DNA of 64,000 nucleotides from an uncultured Clostridia bacterium (GTDB lineage: Bacteria > Bacillota > Clostridia > Christensenellales > Aristaeellaceae): contig CAMKEI010000005.1 in the NCBI GenBank assembly GCA_946411525.1, positions 1-64,000 on the forward strand, written 5' to 3'. Below the pieces are notes generated by a model, which made no database searches, was not told the DNA's origin, and worked only from the letters and a program-made list of their open reading frames with translations. The position numbers and the translations under genes were made by a program. This document shows positions 1-9,558 of the stretch, in pieces. Position 1 is the stretch's first letter. Each line of letters begins with the position of its first letter.

Positions 1-2827
1 GCGGGATCTCCTCCATAATGTAGCACTCGACAATATCGCCTTCCTTGATGTCGTTATGGCCTTCCAGGCTCATACCGCACTCATATCCGGCGGCCATTTC
101 CTTCACATCGTCCTTCAGATGGCGAAGGCTGCTCAGTTTCCCTTCGTGTACGACCACGTTGTCGCGCAGCAGGCGTACGCCGGCGTTCCGCTGTACCTTG
201 CCGTCCGTAACATAGCAGCCGGCGATGATGCCCGATCCGGTGATCTTGAACACATTCCTGACCTCGGCATGGCCCAGCAGCACCTCACGGTACTCCGGTT
301 CCAGCATGCCCTTCATGGCCAGTTCCATATCCTCGATCGCTTTGTAGATCACCGTGTACATCCGGATATCGACCTTCTGTTTCTCGGCGGCTTCCCTCGC
401 GGAAGCGTCCGGCCGGATATTGAATCCGATAATGATCGCGTTGAAGGCGGACGCCAGGTTGACGTCGTCCTTGGTGATCGCGCCGGCCGCGCTGTGCAGG
501 ACGCGGATCTTCACCTCGTCGCTGCTCAGTTTTTCCATGGCCTGCTTCACCGCTTCCACCGAGCCCTGCACGTCGGCTTTGATGATCAGGTTCAGCGTGG
601 TCACCTTGCCCGCCTCTATGGAGGAGAACAGGTTCTCCATGCTCATCTTGGCCATGGTCGCCTCGCGGCTGGCTCTGATCTTTTCACGGCGCTCGTCCGC
701 CACCTGGCGGCTCAGGTGATCGTCGCCCACGGCAATCATCTCGTCACCGGCGCTCGGCACGTCGTCAAAGCCCATGATTTCGACCGGCATGGACGGACCC
801 GCTTCGGATACCCGTTCGCCCTTGTCGTTGATCAGCGCGCGGACCTTTCCCGAAGCCAGTCCGGCAATAATGCTGTCGCCCACGTGAAGCGTACCGTTCT
901 GCAGCAGCACGGTGGCCAGCGGTCCGCGGGCCTTGTCCAGTTTCGCCTCGATGATAACACCCCTGCCCAGGCGGTTCGGATTTGCCTGCAGCTGCAGCAT
1001 GTCCGCCTGCAGCAGGATCATCTCGAGCAATTCGTTCACGCCCTGGCCGGTTACCGCGGACACGGGTACGCAGATTGTCTCGCCGCCCCAGTCCTCGCAG
1101 ACCAGGCCGTACTGGGTCAGGTCCTGCTTCACCCGATCGGGATTGGCGTCCGGTTTGTCCATCTTGTTGATTGCCACGATGACCGGCACTTCTGCCGCCT
1201 TCGCATGGTTGATGGATTCAACCGTCTGGGGCATCACGGAGTCGTCCGCTGCGACCACCAGGACGGCGATATCCGTCGCTTGGGTACCGCGGGCGCGCAT
1301 CGCCGTGAAGGCCTCGTGTCCGGGGGTGTCCAGGAAGGTGATTTTCCGTCCGTCGTCGACTTCCACCGTGTAGGCGCCAATATGCTGCGTGATCCCACCG
1401 GCTTCGCCGGCCGTCACGCGGCTTTTGCGGATATAGTCCAGCAGGCTCGTCTTGCCGTGGTCGACATGGCCCATAATGGTCACGACCGGCGGCCTGGGCT
1501 GCAGGTTCTCTTCCGCGTCGTCAAAGTCTTCCGCGACCAGTGCCGCTTCGGCTGTCTGTTCCTGCTTGCGTTCAAGCGTGATCTCGAAATCCGAGCACAC
1601 CAGCTGCGCCGTATCGAAGTCAATTTCACTGTTGATGGTCGCCATATTTCCCAGCAGGAACAGCTTCTTGATGATCTCGCTGGCGGATTTGCCGATCTTT
1701 TCCGTCAGATCGCGCACGGTGATCGTATCGCCGGCCATATAGGCGGTTTCGATCTTGATCGGTGCCATCATCTGCTGGGCACTGGGCTTCTTGGCCCGGG
1801 CGCGCTTGCCGCCGCGGATCGGCTCGTCGTCATAGCCGTTGAACTGGCTGCTGTTTCCTCTCGCCTGCTGTTTCCGGCCCTTGCTCACGTGTTCCGGATC
1901 ATGCTGGCGGACGTAATTCTTCTTGTTCGGGTCATAGTTGGAAACCCGTTCCTTTTCCATGGGGACAGCCAGTTCGGGAGTGCGCTGTCTCGCGCCGCCC
2001 ATGCCGCCCTGACGGGCATTGAATCCGCCCTGGGGACGGGCTCCTCCGGGCTGGCCCGCGGGACGGCCGTACTGGCCCTGCTGGCCCGCGGGACGTCCGT
2101 ACTGACCCGGCTGGCCTGCGGGACGGCCGTATTGGCCCTGCTGGCTGGCGGGACGGCCGTACTGACCCTGCTGGCCCGCGGGACGGCCGTACTGGCCCTG
2201 CTGGCCTGCGGGCCGTCCGTACTGGCCCTGCTGACCTGCGGGGCGGCCATACTGGCCCTGCTGACCCGCGGGACGGCCATACTGACCGGGCTGACCGGCG
2301 GGACGGGCGGGTCTGGGCGCGTCGCCCGGCCTGCTGATGATCTGTCCGATAGCCGGCTTCTTCGGCGCGGCGGGTCTTGTCGGATCGGGATCGTCCGGCG
2401 TCGCCACGTATGATTCGATTTTCTTCGAGGGCTTTTTCTCTTCCGCGGGCTTTTCGGCAGGCACTTCCTCCTGCTTCACCGCGGCCGGGGCCGGCTCTTC
2501 AGGTTTGGAAGGTTCCTGCTCGGGCTTCACAGGTTCTTTTTCCGCCGGTTTGGATTCGGCTTCCTTCTGCGCCGCTTCCATCATCTGCTTCTCATCATCG
2601 TCCAGCATCGTGAATGCTTTCGTATGCGCAGACTGCGCCTTCAGCTGTTCCTGCTGCCTGCGGCGGGCGGCTTCCTCTTCCGCCTGACGGTTCATTTCCA
2701 TGTCAAGACGCTTCAGCGTCTCGAACAGCCCGTCCGCTTCCTTCCGGATCCTGGTCGCTTCCTGAAGAATGCCGGAAGCCTCTTCCACCAGTTCTTTCGT
2801 GGCGTCTTTCAAATTCACGTTTGCCAT
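1..2827 (-). CDS. infB: Translation initiation factor IF-2, partial (C-terminus beyond the window edge)
   Basis: Minus-strand frame starting [41 protein letters not shown] at CAT 2825-2827; N-terminal PAEKP/GQ-rich linker, then conserved IF-2 and GTPase-domain sequence; follows nusA-ylxR-ylxQ. Absent from the ORF track because it has no stop in the window. Confidence 0.96.
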   Translation of the reverse strand, partial: MANVNLKDATKELVEEASGILQEATRIRKEADGLFETLKRLDMEMNRQAEEEAARRRQQEQLKAQSAHTKAFTMLDDDEKQMMEAAQKEAESKPAEKEPVKPEQEPSKPEEPAPAAVKQEEVPAEKPAEEKKPSKKIESYVATPDDPDPTRPAAPKKPAIGQIISRPGDAPRPARPAGQPGQYGRPAGQQGQYGRPAGQQGQYGRPAGQQGQYGRPAGQQGQYGRPASQQGQYGRPAGQPGQYGRPAGQQGQYGRPAGQPGGARPQGGFNARQGGMGGARQRTPELAVPMEKERVSNYDPNKKNYVRQHDPEHVSKGRKQQARGNSSQFNGYDDEPIRGGKRARAKKPSAQQMMAPIKIETAYMAGDTITVRDLTEKIGKSASEIIKKLFLLGNMATINSEIDFDTAQLVCSDFEITLERKQEQTAEAALVAEDFDDAEENLQPRPPVVTIMGHVDHGKTSLLDYIRKSRVTAGEAGGITQHIGAYTVEVDDGRKITFLDTPGHEAFTAMRARGTQATDIAVLVVAADDSVMPQTVESINHAKAAEVPVIVAINKMDKPDANPDRVKQDLTQYGLVCEDWGGETICVPVSAVTGQGVNELLEMILLQADMLQLQANPNRLGRGVIIEAKLDKARGPLATVLLQNGTLHVGDSIIAGLASGKVRALINDKGERVSEAGPSMPVEIMGFDDVPSAGDEMIAVGDDHLSRQVADERREKIRASREATMAKMSMENLFSSIEAGKVTTLNLIIKADVQGSVEAVKQAMEKLSSDEVKIRVLHSAAGAITKDDVNLASAFNAIIIGFNIRPDASAREAAEKQKVDIRMYTVIYKAIEDMELAMKGMLEPEYREVLLGHAEVRNVFKITGSGIIAGCYVTDGKVQRNAGVRLLRDNVVVHEGKLSSLRHLKDDVKEMAAGYECGMSLEGHNDIKEGDIVECYIMEEIP
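2053..2311 (-). repeat. 30-bp tandem repeat inside infB (8 full units plus a partial one), encoding ([10 protein letters not shown])n
   Basis: Direct reading: GGCCCGCGGGACGGCCGTACTGGCCCTGCT and close variants repeat every 30 bp from 2053 to 2292, with a partial unit to about 2311. Confidence 0.95.
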
Positions 2828-2882
2828 TCGGTATTGTTTCCCCCCGCCTTAACAGGCTTTATTGATTATATAAGCTCATCAT

Positions 2883-3209
2883 TCAGGATTCAGAATGATA
2901 AACCGGTTGACCTTCTTCCTTCATCCTCAGGAACTGCTCCGCGAAAGGGCCGTTCCGGACCGCGATAACCATGCAGCTTTTCCCGGTGGCCTTTTCGATC
3001 AGCCCGGGCGGCAGGATTGTCAGTGGCGTCCCCGCCTGCCTGCACAGGTCTTCCGCTTTCTTCCGGGTATTGGGCGCCGCTTCTCCGTCCAGCAGCAGCA
3101 CGCCGCAATTGCCGGAACGGATCAAGATCCTGCAGGCTTCCATACCCGCCGCGGTCTGCCTGGCCCGCACCGCGAGCCCCAGCATCCCGGTCAGTTTTCC
3201 CCCGTTCAC
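2883..3209 (-). CDS. ylxQ: YlxQ-like ribosomal protein L7Ae/eL8-family RNA-binding protein
   Basis: [66 protein letters not shown] start at 3209 overlaps the ylxR stop (GTGA); conserved position between ylxR and infB. The 149-aa ORF in the track over-extends upstream. Confidence 0.85.
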   Translation of the reverse strand: MNGGKLTGMLGLAVRARQTAAGMEACRILIRSGNCGVLLLDGEAAPNTRKKAEDLCRQAGTPLTILPPGLIEKATGKSCMVIAVRNGPFAEQFLRMKEEGQPVYHSES

Positions 3210-3493
3210 TGCGGCCTGCTCCCGGCATTCAGCCGTTCCATCTCCACCGTAAGCGCCTCGGTAATCTCCGGCGTCATGGTAATCTCCAGCTGGCGTTCCA
3301 GCTGTTTCTGCCGGATGGACCGTCTGAGGCACTCAGCCTGCCTGCACACATAAGCGCCGCGGCCCGACTTCTTGCCTGTGGGATCCAGGGCGACCTCCCC
3401 CTCCGGGGTCCGGACAATCCGGATCAGCTCCCGCTTTTCTTTCATTTCACGGCAGCCCACGCACATCCTCATCGGAATTTTCTTCGGCTTCAT
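3206..3493 (-). CDS. ylxR: YlxR family RNA-binding protein (DUF448)
   Basis: [51 protein letters not shown] is a typical YlxR signature (CVGCR, GRGAY). Confidence 0.93.
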   Translation of the reverse strand: MKPKKIPMRMCVGCREMKEKRELIRIVRTPEGEVALDPTGKKSGRGAYVCRQAECLRRSIRQKQLERQLEITMTPEITEALTVEMERLNAGSRPQ

Positions 3494-3514
3494 CAGGTTC
3501 CTCCTGCGGGCGGA

Positions 3515-4702
3515 TTACATGGTGTCGTCGTCTCCGCCGACGCTCGCGTCAAAGTCCATCGTGAAACTGTCGTAGCTCGGTGTCTCCACCTGGACGAACT
3601 CGGTCATCTCGCCGTTTTCGTCCACCATGTCGTCCATCTCGGCCGCCTGGCTCTGGCTCTTGATATCGATCTTCCAGCCGGTCAGCTTCGCGGCCAGGCG
3701 GGCGTTCTGTCCTTCCTTGCCGATGGCCAGGCTCAGCTGGTTATCCGGAACGATCACGCGGAAAGCCTTTTCATCCTTCGCCTGGTACACACTCAGCACA
3801 TGGGCGGGATTCAGTGCGTTGGCCACAAACTCCGCCGGATTGCTGGACCATTTGATAATGTCGATCTTCTCGCCCTTCAGCTCGGTAACCACACGGTCAA
3901 CACGGCCGCCGCGCTGTCCGACGCAGGCGCCCACGGGATCGATCATCACGTCCGCGCTGTGTACGGCAATCTTCGTCCGGCTGCCGGCTTCTCGGGCAAT
4001 GTTCTTGATCGTCACGATACCGCCGGCAATCTCGGGCACTTCCATCTCAAACAGGCGCTTGACCAGGTTGGGATGGATCCGGCTGACGTATACCTGGGGC
4101 GTATAGCCGGCATTCTGGCTGGTCTTGTGCACCTCCAGGATATAGACCTTGATATGGTCTCCGTCGTGCAGCTCCTCGCCGGGAATCATCTCGTCCCGCT
4201 CGAGCACGCCTTCCGTCCGTCCCAGGTCGATGTAGGCGGCCTTGGGCTCGATCCGCTCAACAATACCGGTCAGGATCTCGCTTTCTTTCTCAATATACTC
4301 ATCATAGATCTTGCCGCGCTCCGCCTCACGGATATGCTGGATGATCACCTGCTTTGCTGTCTGGGCGGCCACGCGCAGGAAACCGGTCGGCGTCACGTCA
4401 ACTTCAGCGATGTCGCCCATCTGGTAGGTCGGCTTGATCTTCTGCGCGTCCTTCAGGGAGATCTGGTTCGTGGGATCCTCGATTTCCTCGTCCTCAAGAA
4501 TCAGTTTCCGGGCGTAAACGGAGATGGAACCGTCCTGACGGTTCACGGTAACATCCAGATTGTTGGGAGCAGTCTCGCTCTTGGGCAGGTTCTTCTTGTA
4601 CGCCGCCTTGAGCGCTTCCTCGATCGTATGGAACAGGGATTCCTCCGGGATTTCCTTCTCCTTTGCGAGCATTCTGATGGCTTCTATGACTTCGGACTTC
4701 AT
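3515..4702 (-). CDS. nusA: Transcription termination/antitermination protein NusA
   Basis: 395 aa; N-terminal NusA domain, S1 domain ([22 protein letters not shown]) and KH domains ([44 protein letters not shown]). Confidence 0.97.
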   Translation of the reverse strand: MKSEVIEAIRMLAKEKEIPEESLFHTIEEALKAAYKKNLPKSETAPNNLDVTVNRQDGSISVYARKLILEDEEIEDPTNQISLKDAQKIKPTYQMGDIAEVDVTPTGFLRVAAQTAKQVIIQHIREAERGKIYDEYIEKESEILTGIVERIEPKAAYIDLGRTEGVLERDEMIPGEELHDGDHIKVYILEVHKTSQNAGYTPQVYVSRIHPNLVKRLFEMEVPEIAGGIVTIKNIAREAGSRTKIAVHSADVMIDPVGACVGQRGGRVDRVVTELKGEKIDIIKWSSNPAEFVANALNPAHVLSVYQAKDEKAFRVIVPDNQLSLAIGKEGQNARLAAKLTGWKIDIKSQSQAAEMDDMVDENGEMTEFVQVETPSYDSFTMDFDASVGGDDDTM

Positions 4703-4717
4703 GGTTGTTTTCCTTTC

Positions 4718-5221
4718 TCACGTTTCATCCGTGCTGTTATCTTCTTCACCCAGGTCTACGTCTTCAATGCCTTCCATATCCACGACGGGTTTCACCAGCG
4801 CGGCGGCTTTCCGCGGAACAAACATCCGGCCTTCCGCCGTATCGATCAAAATGTTTCCCTCCTCAAGCCCTGCCAGCACGCCGGTGATCACCCTGGTACC
4901 GTCAACCGGCCTGAAGAGCCTGACCTCAATCTCGCAGCCGAGGTTCCGGTCAAAATCACGGTCCTTCTTCAGCGGCCTGTCAATCCCCGGAGAGGATACT
5001 TCCATAAAATCGTAGTCCAACGTGTCCGTCAGCGGACGGACGGCCTTGTGGAAAGCCTCGCAGTCGTCCAGTGTCACGCCCTCTTCCTTGTCGATATACA
5101 GGCGGAGATATCTGCCGGTGGGCTCCCTGTCGAGGCAGACGTCAACCAGTTCATACCCCATCCGTTCCGCAATCGGGCTGCACGCCGCTTCCAGGCCGGC
5201 TGTTCCTGTCGCTTTGGCCAT
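4718..5221 (-). CDS. rimP: Ribosome maturation factor RimP
   Basis: 167 aa; [45 protein letters not shown]...[22 protein letters not shown]; directly upstream of nusA. Confidence 0.95.
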   Translation of the reverse strand: MAKATGTAGLEAACSPIAERMGYELVDVCLDREPTGRYLRLYIDKEEGVTLDDCEAFHKAVRPLTDTLDYDFMEVSSPGIDRPLKKDRDFDRNLGCEIEVRLFRPVDGTRVITGVLAGLEEGNILIDTAEGRMFVPRKAAALVKPVVDMEGIEDVDLGEEDNSTDET

Positions 5222-5413
5222 GATTCAGTCTCACGCTTTCCGGGCAATGAAAAAGAGCGGAAAACAAGCCCTCCATCAGCCGACAGCGACCGTTTCCGGG
5301 GATCTGTCTCCCGGGCGGTTCCCGAAGGCCTTCAGGCTGTTTCCGTTCCTTACGTTAAACCCTTCTTTCAAGGCATAATGCCGCTTTATTGATGCGGAAA
5401 ACCGCACGACGGG

Positions 5414-5442
5414 AGTATAACACACATCCCGTCGCATGGCAA
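5414..5442 (-). promoter_or_regulatory. Sigma-A type promoter of the rimP-nusA-ylxR-ylxQ-infB operon
   Basis: Minus strand TTGCCA-17 bp-TATACT; the -10 lies inside an 8-12-8 inverted repeat (5407-5434). Confidence 0.75.
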
Positions 5443-5484
5443 GCCTTATTTTTCCGTAGTTGCAGAGGATTTTCAGAGGGATTT

Positions 5485-7497
5485 TCAGGCCCTTTCGAAT
5501 ACAGGGATCACATCGATGGGCGTCTGGGCGGTAACAGTCTGTCCGCCTTCAAGTATTTCACCGCTGCTGACGTTCTTCCAGCGGCCCGCAGGAAGATAGA
5601 CCTCCCGTTCCCTCGCGTGCAGTTCAAGGACAGGCGCGACAAGATACCGGTCTCCGAACATGTACTGGTCCTGGAGCGTCCAGCAGGTTTCGTCCTCCGG
5701 GAACTCGAAGAACATCGTTCTGATCAGCGGAGCGCCGGTTTCGTGCGCTTCGCGGTACAGTTTCCGGATATAATCCTTCATCCCGATCCGGACGTCGTAA
5801 TACTTCCGCATGATGCGGTAGTTCTCCTCGCCGTAGCTCCACAGTTCATTCGGCTGGCCGGTGTGCAGGTAGCCGCCGCCCCAGTCCCGGTCATCCAGCG
5901 GCGGAATATCGTAAGGACCGCGGTCCCCGTGCATCCGGAGCACCGCGCTGTAGACAGCGAACTGATACCAGCGGATCAGCAGCTCCTGGAAATCCGGATC
6001 GTTCACATCGTCCGTCATGAAGCCGCCGATATCCGTCGTCCACCACGGGATGCCGGCCAGGCCCATATTCAGGCCGGCCTGGATCTGTTCCCGGAAGGAT
6101 TCGAAGGTGCTCGGCACATCACCGGACCAGATGACGTTTCCGTATTTCTGGCTGCCGGCCCATCCGCAGCGCAGCAGGTTGACTGCGTCGATGCCTTTGT
6201 CCGCGGCCATCGGCTCAAAGAAGGCACGGGAAAAAAGCTGCGGGTACAGGTTGCTGCAGCTCAGGGCGGGACCGGCGCAGTACCGGAAATTGTCAAAATC
6301 ATATACGCCGTAATCCGGTTCTGAATTGTCGAGCCAGAATCCGTCGATGCCCAGGTCGTAGTAGTTCTTTTTGCACACATCCCAGATGTACTGCCGGGTT
6401 TCCGGGTTGAAGGGATCAATCTCCACGCAGTCGCCCTGGTAATCATACGTCTGGGCAGCGCCCCGTTCCGTGCGGATCAGCAGCCCACGCTCCGCCATCG
6501 GGCCGAAATTCTCGCTACGTCGGTCCACGCTGGGCCAGACGGAAACAATCACGCGGATCCCCATGTCGTGCAGTTCGTCCACCATGGCTTTCGGATCCGG
6601 CCAGTAGGTTTTGTCGAATTTCCAGTCTCCCTGGACGGTCCAGTGGAAGAAGTCGATCACGATCTGATCGATCCTGATCCCTTCCTTCCGGTACTGTCTG
6701 GCGACGGTCAGCACCTCTTCCTGGGTGCGGTAACGAAGCTTGCACTGCCACAGGCCCATCAGGCTGTCCGGAAACATCGGTGCCCGTCCGGTGACTGACG
6801 TATACTTCTCCAGAATATCCTTCGGGTTTTCACCGGCGCAGATCCAGTAATCCATCTGCCGGGTGCTGCGCGCGATCCACTCCGTCATATTGGCGGCAAA
6901 GGTCGCCCGGCCCACGGCCGGATTGTTCCACAGAAAACCGTACCCCAGCGAACTGACCATAAACGGCACGGAAATCTGGCTGTTGCGCTGGGCGAGCTCC
7001 AGCATGGTTCCTTTCCGGTCCAGACCCTCATGCTGATACTGGCCCATCCCGAAGATCTTTTCATTCGGGTTCGGATCGAAACGTACGGTCAGCGTATAGT
7101 CTCTTCCGCCGATATTGCCCTTCCATTCGCGGTTCACCAGCTTCAGGCACCGGCTGGAATTGACGAGCGTACCGCCGTATGAGCGGAAATACTCGCGCAG
7201 GATCAGCGTTCCGTCACGGTAGAAACTGATGACGCCGGCAAAGTTCACCGTCGCGCGGATGCGTCCGTTCACGATCTCCGCGCAGGGAAGCCCGGAGCCG
7301 TCCCGCGTATCCTCCGTACCGGTCGTGACCGTGCAGGAAACCGGTTCCGGGGAATCGGCCAGCGCCCAGTCGCAGGCACAGCGGTTATCGTCCATATACG
7401 CCCTGACGCGCAGGGCATCCTTTCCCCAGCCTTCGATACGCAGGGTTTCTCCTGCGCGGCGGGCAGTCAGCGCGTTGTTTTCAGCCTGAAAAATCAT
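5485..7497 (-). CDS. Glycoside hydrolase family 31 (alpha-glucosidase/alpha-xylosidase type)
   Basis: 670 aa; GLWQCKLRYRTQEEVLTVARQYRKEGIRIDQIVIDFFHW, DGFWLDNSEPDYG (nucleophile region) and WWTTDIGGF are GH31 hallmarks. Confidence 0.93.
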   Translation of the reverse strand: MIFQAENNALTARRAGETLRIEGWGKDALRVRAYMDDNRCACDWALADSPEPVSCTVTTGTEDTRDGSGLPCAEIVNGRIRATVNFAGVISFYRDGTLILREYFRSYGGTLVNSSRCLKLVNREWKGNIGGRDYTLTVRFDPNPNEKIFGMGQYQHEGLDRKGTMLELAQRNSQISVPFMVSSLGYGFLWNNPAVGRATFAANMTEWIARSTRQMDYWICAGENPKDILEKYTSVTGRAPMFPDSLMGLWQCKLRYRTQEEVLTVARQYRKEGIRIDQIVIDFFHWTVQGDWKFDKTYWPDPKAMVDELHDMGIRVIVSVWPSVDRRSENFGPMAERGLLIRTERGAAQTYDYQGDCVEIDPFNPETRQYIWDVCKKNYYDLGIDGFWLDNSEPDYGVYDFDNFRYCAGPALSCSNLYPQLFSRAFFEPMAADKGIDAVNLLRCGWAGSQKYGNVIWSGDVPSTFESFREQIQAGLNMGLAGIPWWTTDIGGFMTDDVNDPDFQELLIRWYQFAVYSAVLRMHGDRGPYDIPPLDDRDWGGGYLHTGQPNELWSYGEENYRIMRKYYDVRIGMKDYIRKLYREAHETGAPLIRTMFFEFPEDETCWTLQDQYMFGDRYLVAPVLELHAREREVYLPAGRWKNVSSGEILEGGQTVTAQTPIDVIPVFERA

Positions 7498-7512
7498 CCG
7501 GTTTCTCCCTTC

Positions 7513-9540
7513 TCAGTCTCCGATTCTTTCCAGCACCATGGCGGTGCGGCACGGACTGTATACGTCAAAGCCGAGTCCCCGGCCTTCAGCGTAAGCGGTA
7601 TGATATTCGTAACCGTGGTCGATCAGGCCCGGTCCGCCGAAACGTTCCTCGTCAGTACTCAGGATGACCCTGTATGTGCCTTCTCCGGTGGTGTGCGCGT
7701 GGAGGAAAAAGCGCTGTTCCGAATAACTGTTGTGGAAGTTGAACAGGAACAGCAGGCCGCCCCGGCTGAAGGTGATGATCTTCCGTTCTGGATCGATCCA
7801 CAGGCTGACAGCGTAGGGATCGTTCAGCAGCTTCCGGTCTTTGGCCAGATTAATCATAGCCTTGTCAAAGTCGTTCAGCCATTCGTATTTCAGGCGTTTG
7901 TCGTCCACGAGGGACCATTGCCTCCGGCAGTACTTATAGCTCCAGCCGTTGCCTTCCCGCGGAAAATCAATCCATTCCGGATGGCCGAATTCATTGCCCA
8001 TGAAATTCAGATAGCCGTTTCCGCCGAGGCTCATCGTGTAAAGCCGGATGATCTTGTGCAGCTCGATGGCCCGGTCCATGGTGATGGAATGATACTCCTT
8101 CATCATGCCGGTATACATTTCGGCGTCTGCCATACGGAAAATGATGGTCTTGTCGCCCACCAGCGCCTGGTCATGGCTCTCGCAGTAACCGATGACCTTC
8201 TCCTGCGGGCGGCGTGTGGTCATTTCATGCCAGAGGGCATTCATGTTCCAGTCCTCGTCACGCGTATCCTTCAGGAGCTTGATCCAGTAATCCGGCTCAC
8301 CCATAGCCAGGCGGTAATCAAAGCCGATGCCGCCCTGCTCGACCGGCAGGCACATGCCCGGCATGCCGCTCATGTCCTCGGATACGGTGGTGGCGTACGG
8401 GTTCACCTCATGGATCAGTTCGTTCGCCAGCTGGAGGTAGTTCAGGGCTTCCAGATCCGTATTCATGTTGAAATACATGTCATAGTTGGTGAACGCGCTT
8501 CCCAGGCCGTGATCGTGATAGATCATACTGGTGACGCCGTCGAAACGGAAACCGTCAAAATGGTATTCCGTCTGCCAGAATTTGAGGTTGCTCAGAAGGA
8601 AATGCAGCACTTCCACCCGGCCGTAATTGAACAGTTTCGTACCCCAGGCCGGATGCCATCCCTGGCCGCCTTCGAGGAAATACTGGTTCTCGGTGCCATC
8701 CTGCAGCTGCAGGCCTTCCCCGACGTTTGGGCATGCGTGGCTGTGCACTACGTCCAGCAGGACCCGGATTTCCATGCTGTGCGCCTTGTTTACCAGGTAT
8801 TTCAGATCGTCCGGTTCGCCGTACCAATGAGCTGCGGCGAAGAAATTCGTTACCTGATAGCCGAAGGAGCCGTAATAGGGGTGCTCCTGGATGGCCATCA
8901 GCTGAACTGTGTTATAGCCGAGATCACGGACCCGCGGCAGTACGTTGTCCGCGAACTCCCGGTAGGTGCCGATCCCTTCCTTGTCCTGGCTCATGCCGAC
9001 GTGCGCCTCATAAATCAGCGGGGCGTCCGGCTTCCGCGCGGTGAATTCCGCGTCTGTCCACGGATAGGGTTCCTCCGGATCCCACACCTGGCTGCACAGG
9101 GTCTTTGTCTCATCGTCCATCGCAACCCGGGTGCTGTAAGCCGGCAGCCGGGCAAACCATTCGTCCCCGTGGCGGACCCAGAGCTTGACGTTCTGGCCGT
9201 TTTTCAGGCTGTCCTTCCCTTCCAGGGCTATTTCCCAGACGCCGTTGTCGACCCGGTCGAGCGGATGGCTGTCCCTGTTCCATCCATTGAACTCGCCGAA
9301 AAGATGAACCTCGTCAGCGCCGGGCATCCATTCCCGGAAAACCCAGCCCTTCTTCGTCCGGTGAAAGCCGAAGAACAGATGACCGTTTGCGAAGCTCTCC
9401 AGCGTAGGCGCGTCAGCCACCAGCTGCCAGCGTTTCTCCTTGAAACGATCCATACGCAGCTCAATATCTCCGGCATGGGGAGCGAGCCAGGGATCGATCT
9501 CCGTGATCTGGTAGGGTGCGTACAGTTTTCCGATATCCAT
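7513..9540 (-). CDS. glgB: 1,4-alpha-glucan branching enzyme (CBM48 + GH13), similar to the eukaryote-type form
   Basis: 675 aa; N-terminal CBM48 (WVFREWMPGADEVHLFGEFNGWNRDSHPL), VLLDVVHSHACPN, DGFRFDGVTSMIYHDHG, SEDMSGMPG, ESHDQALVGDKT. Confidence 0.93.
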   Translation of the reverse strand: MDIGKLYAPYQITEIDPWLAPHAGDIELRMDRFKEKRWQLVADAPTLESFANGHLFFGFHRTKKGWVFREWMPGADEVHLFGEFNGWNRDSHPLDRVDNGVWEIALEGKDSLKNGQNVKLWVRHGDEWFARLPAYSTRVAMDDETKTLCSQVWDPEEPYPWTDAEFTARKPDAPLIYEAHVGMSQDKEGIGTYREFADNVLPRVRDLGYNTVQLMAIQEHPYYGSFGYQVTNFFAAAHWYGEPDDLKYLVNKAHSMEIRVLLDVVHSHACPNVGEGLQLQDGTENQYFLEGGQGWHPAWGTKLFNYGRVEVLHFLLSNLKFWQTEYHFDGFRFDGVTSMIYHDHGLGSAFTNYDMYFNMNTDLEALNYLQLANELIHEVNPYATTVSEDMSGMPGMCLPVEQGGIGFDYRLAMGEPDYWIKLLKDTRDEDWNMNALWHEMTTRRPQEKVIGYCESHDQALVGDKTIIFRMADAEMYTGMMKEYHSITMDRAIELHKIIRLYTMSLGGNGYLNFMGNEFGHPEWIDFPREGNGWSYKYCRRQWSLVDDKRLKYEWLNDFDKAMINLAKDRKLLNDPYAVSLWIDPERKIITFSRGGLLFLFNFHNSYSEQRFFLHAHTTGEGTYRVILSTDEERFGGPGLIDHGYEYHTAYAEGRGLGFDVYSPCRTAMVLERIGD

Positions 9541-9558
9541 TCTTTTCCCCTCCGCGTT

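Noticed and set aside
2053-2311. Possible CRISPR or intergenic satellite
   Set aside because: Repeat is in frame within infB with no unique spacers.
56-2413. 785-aa plus-strand ORF
   Set aside because: Exact antisense of infB; low-complexity product ([12 protein letters not shown]...) arises from the tandem repeat and high-GC codon usage.
3017-5392. 791-aa plus-strand ORF across nusA/rimP
   Set aside because: Antisense of well-supported nusA, ylxR and rimP; no recognisable domain, biased composition (H, L, R, G, D).
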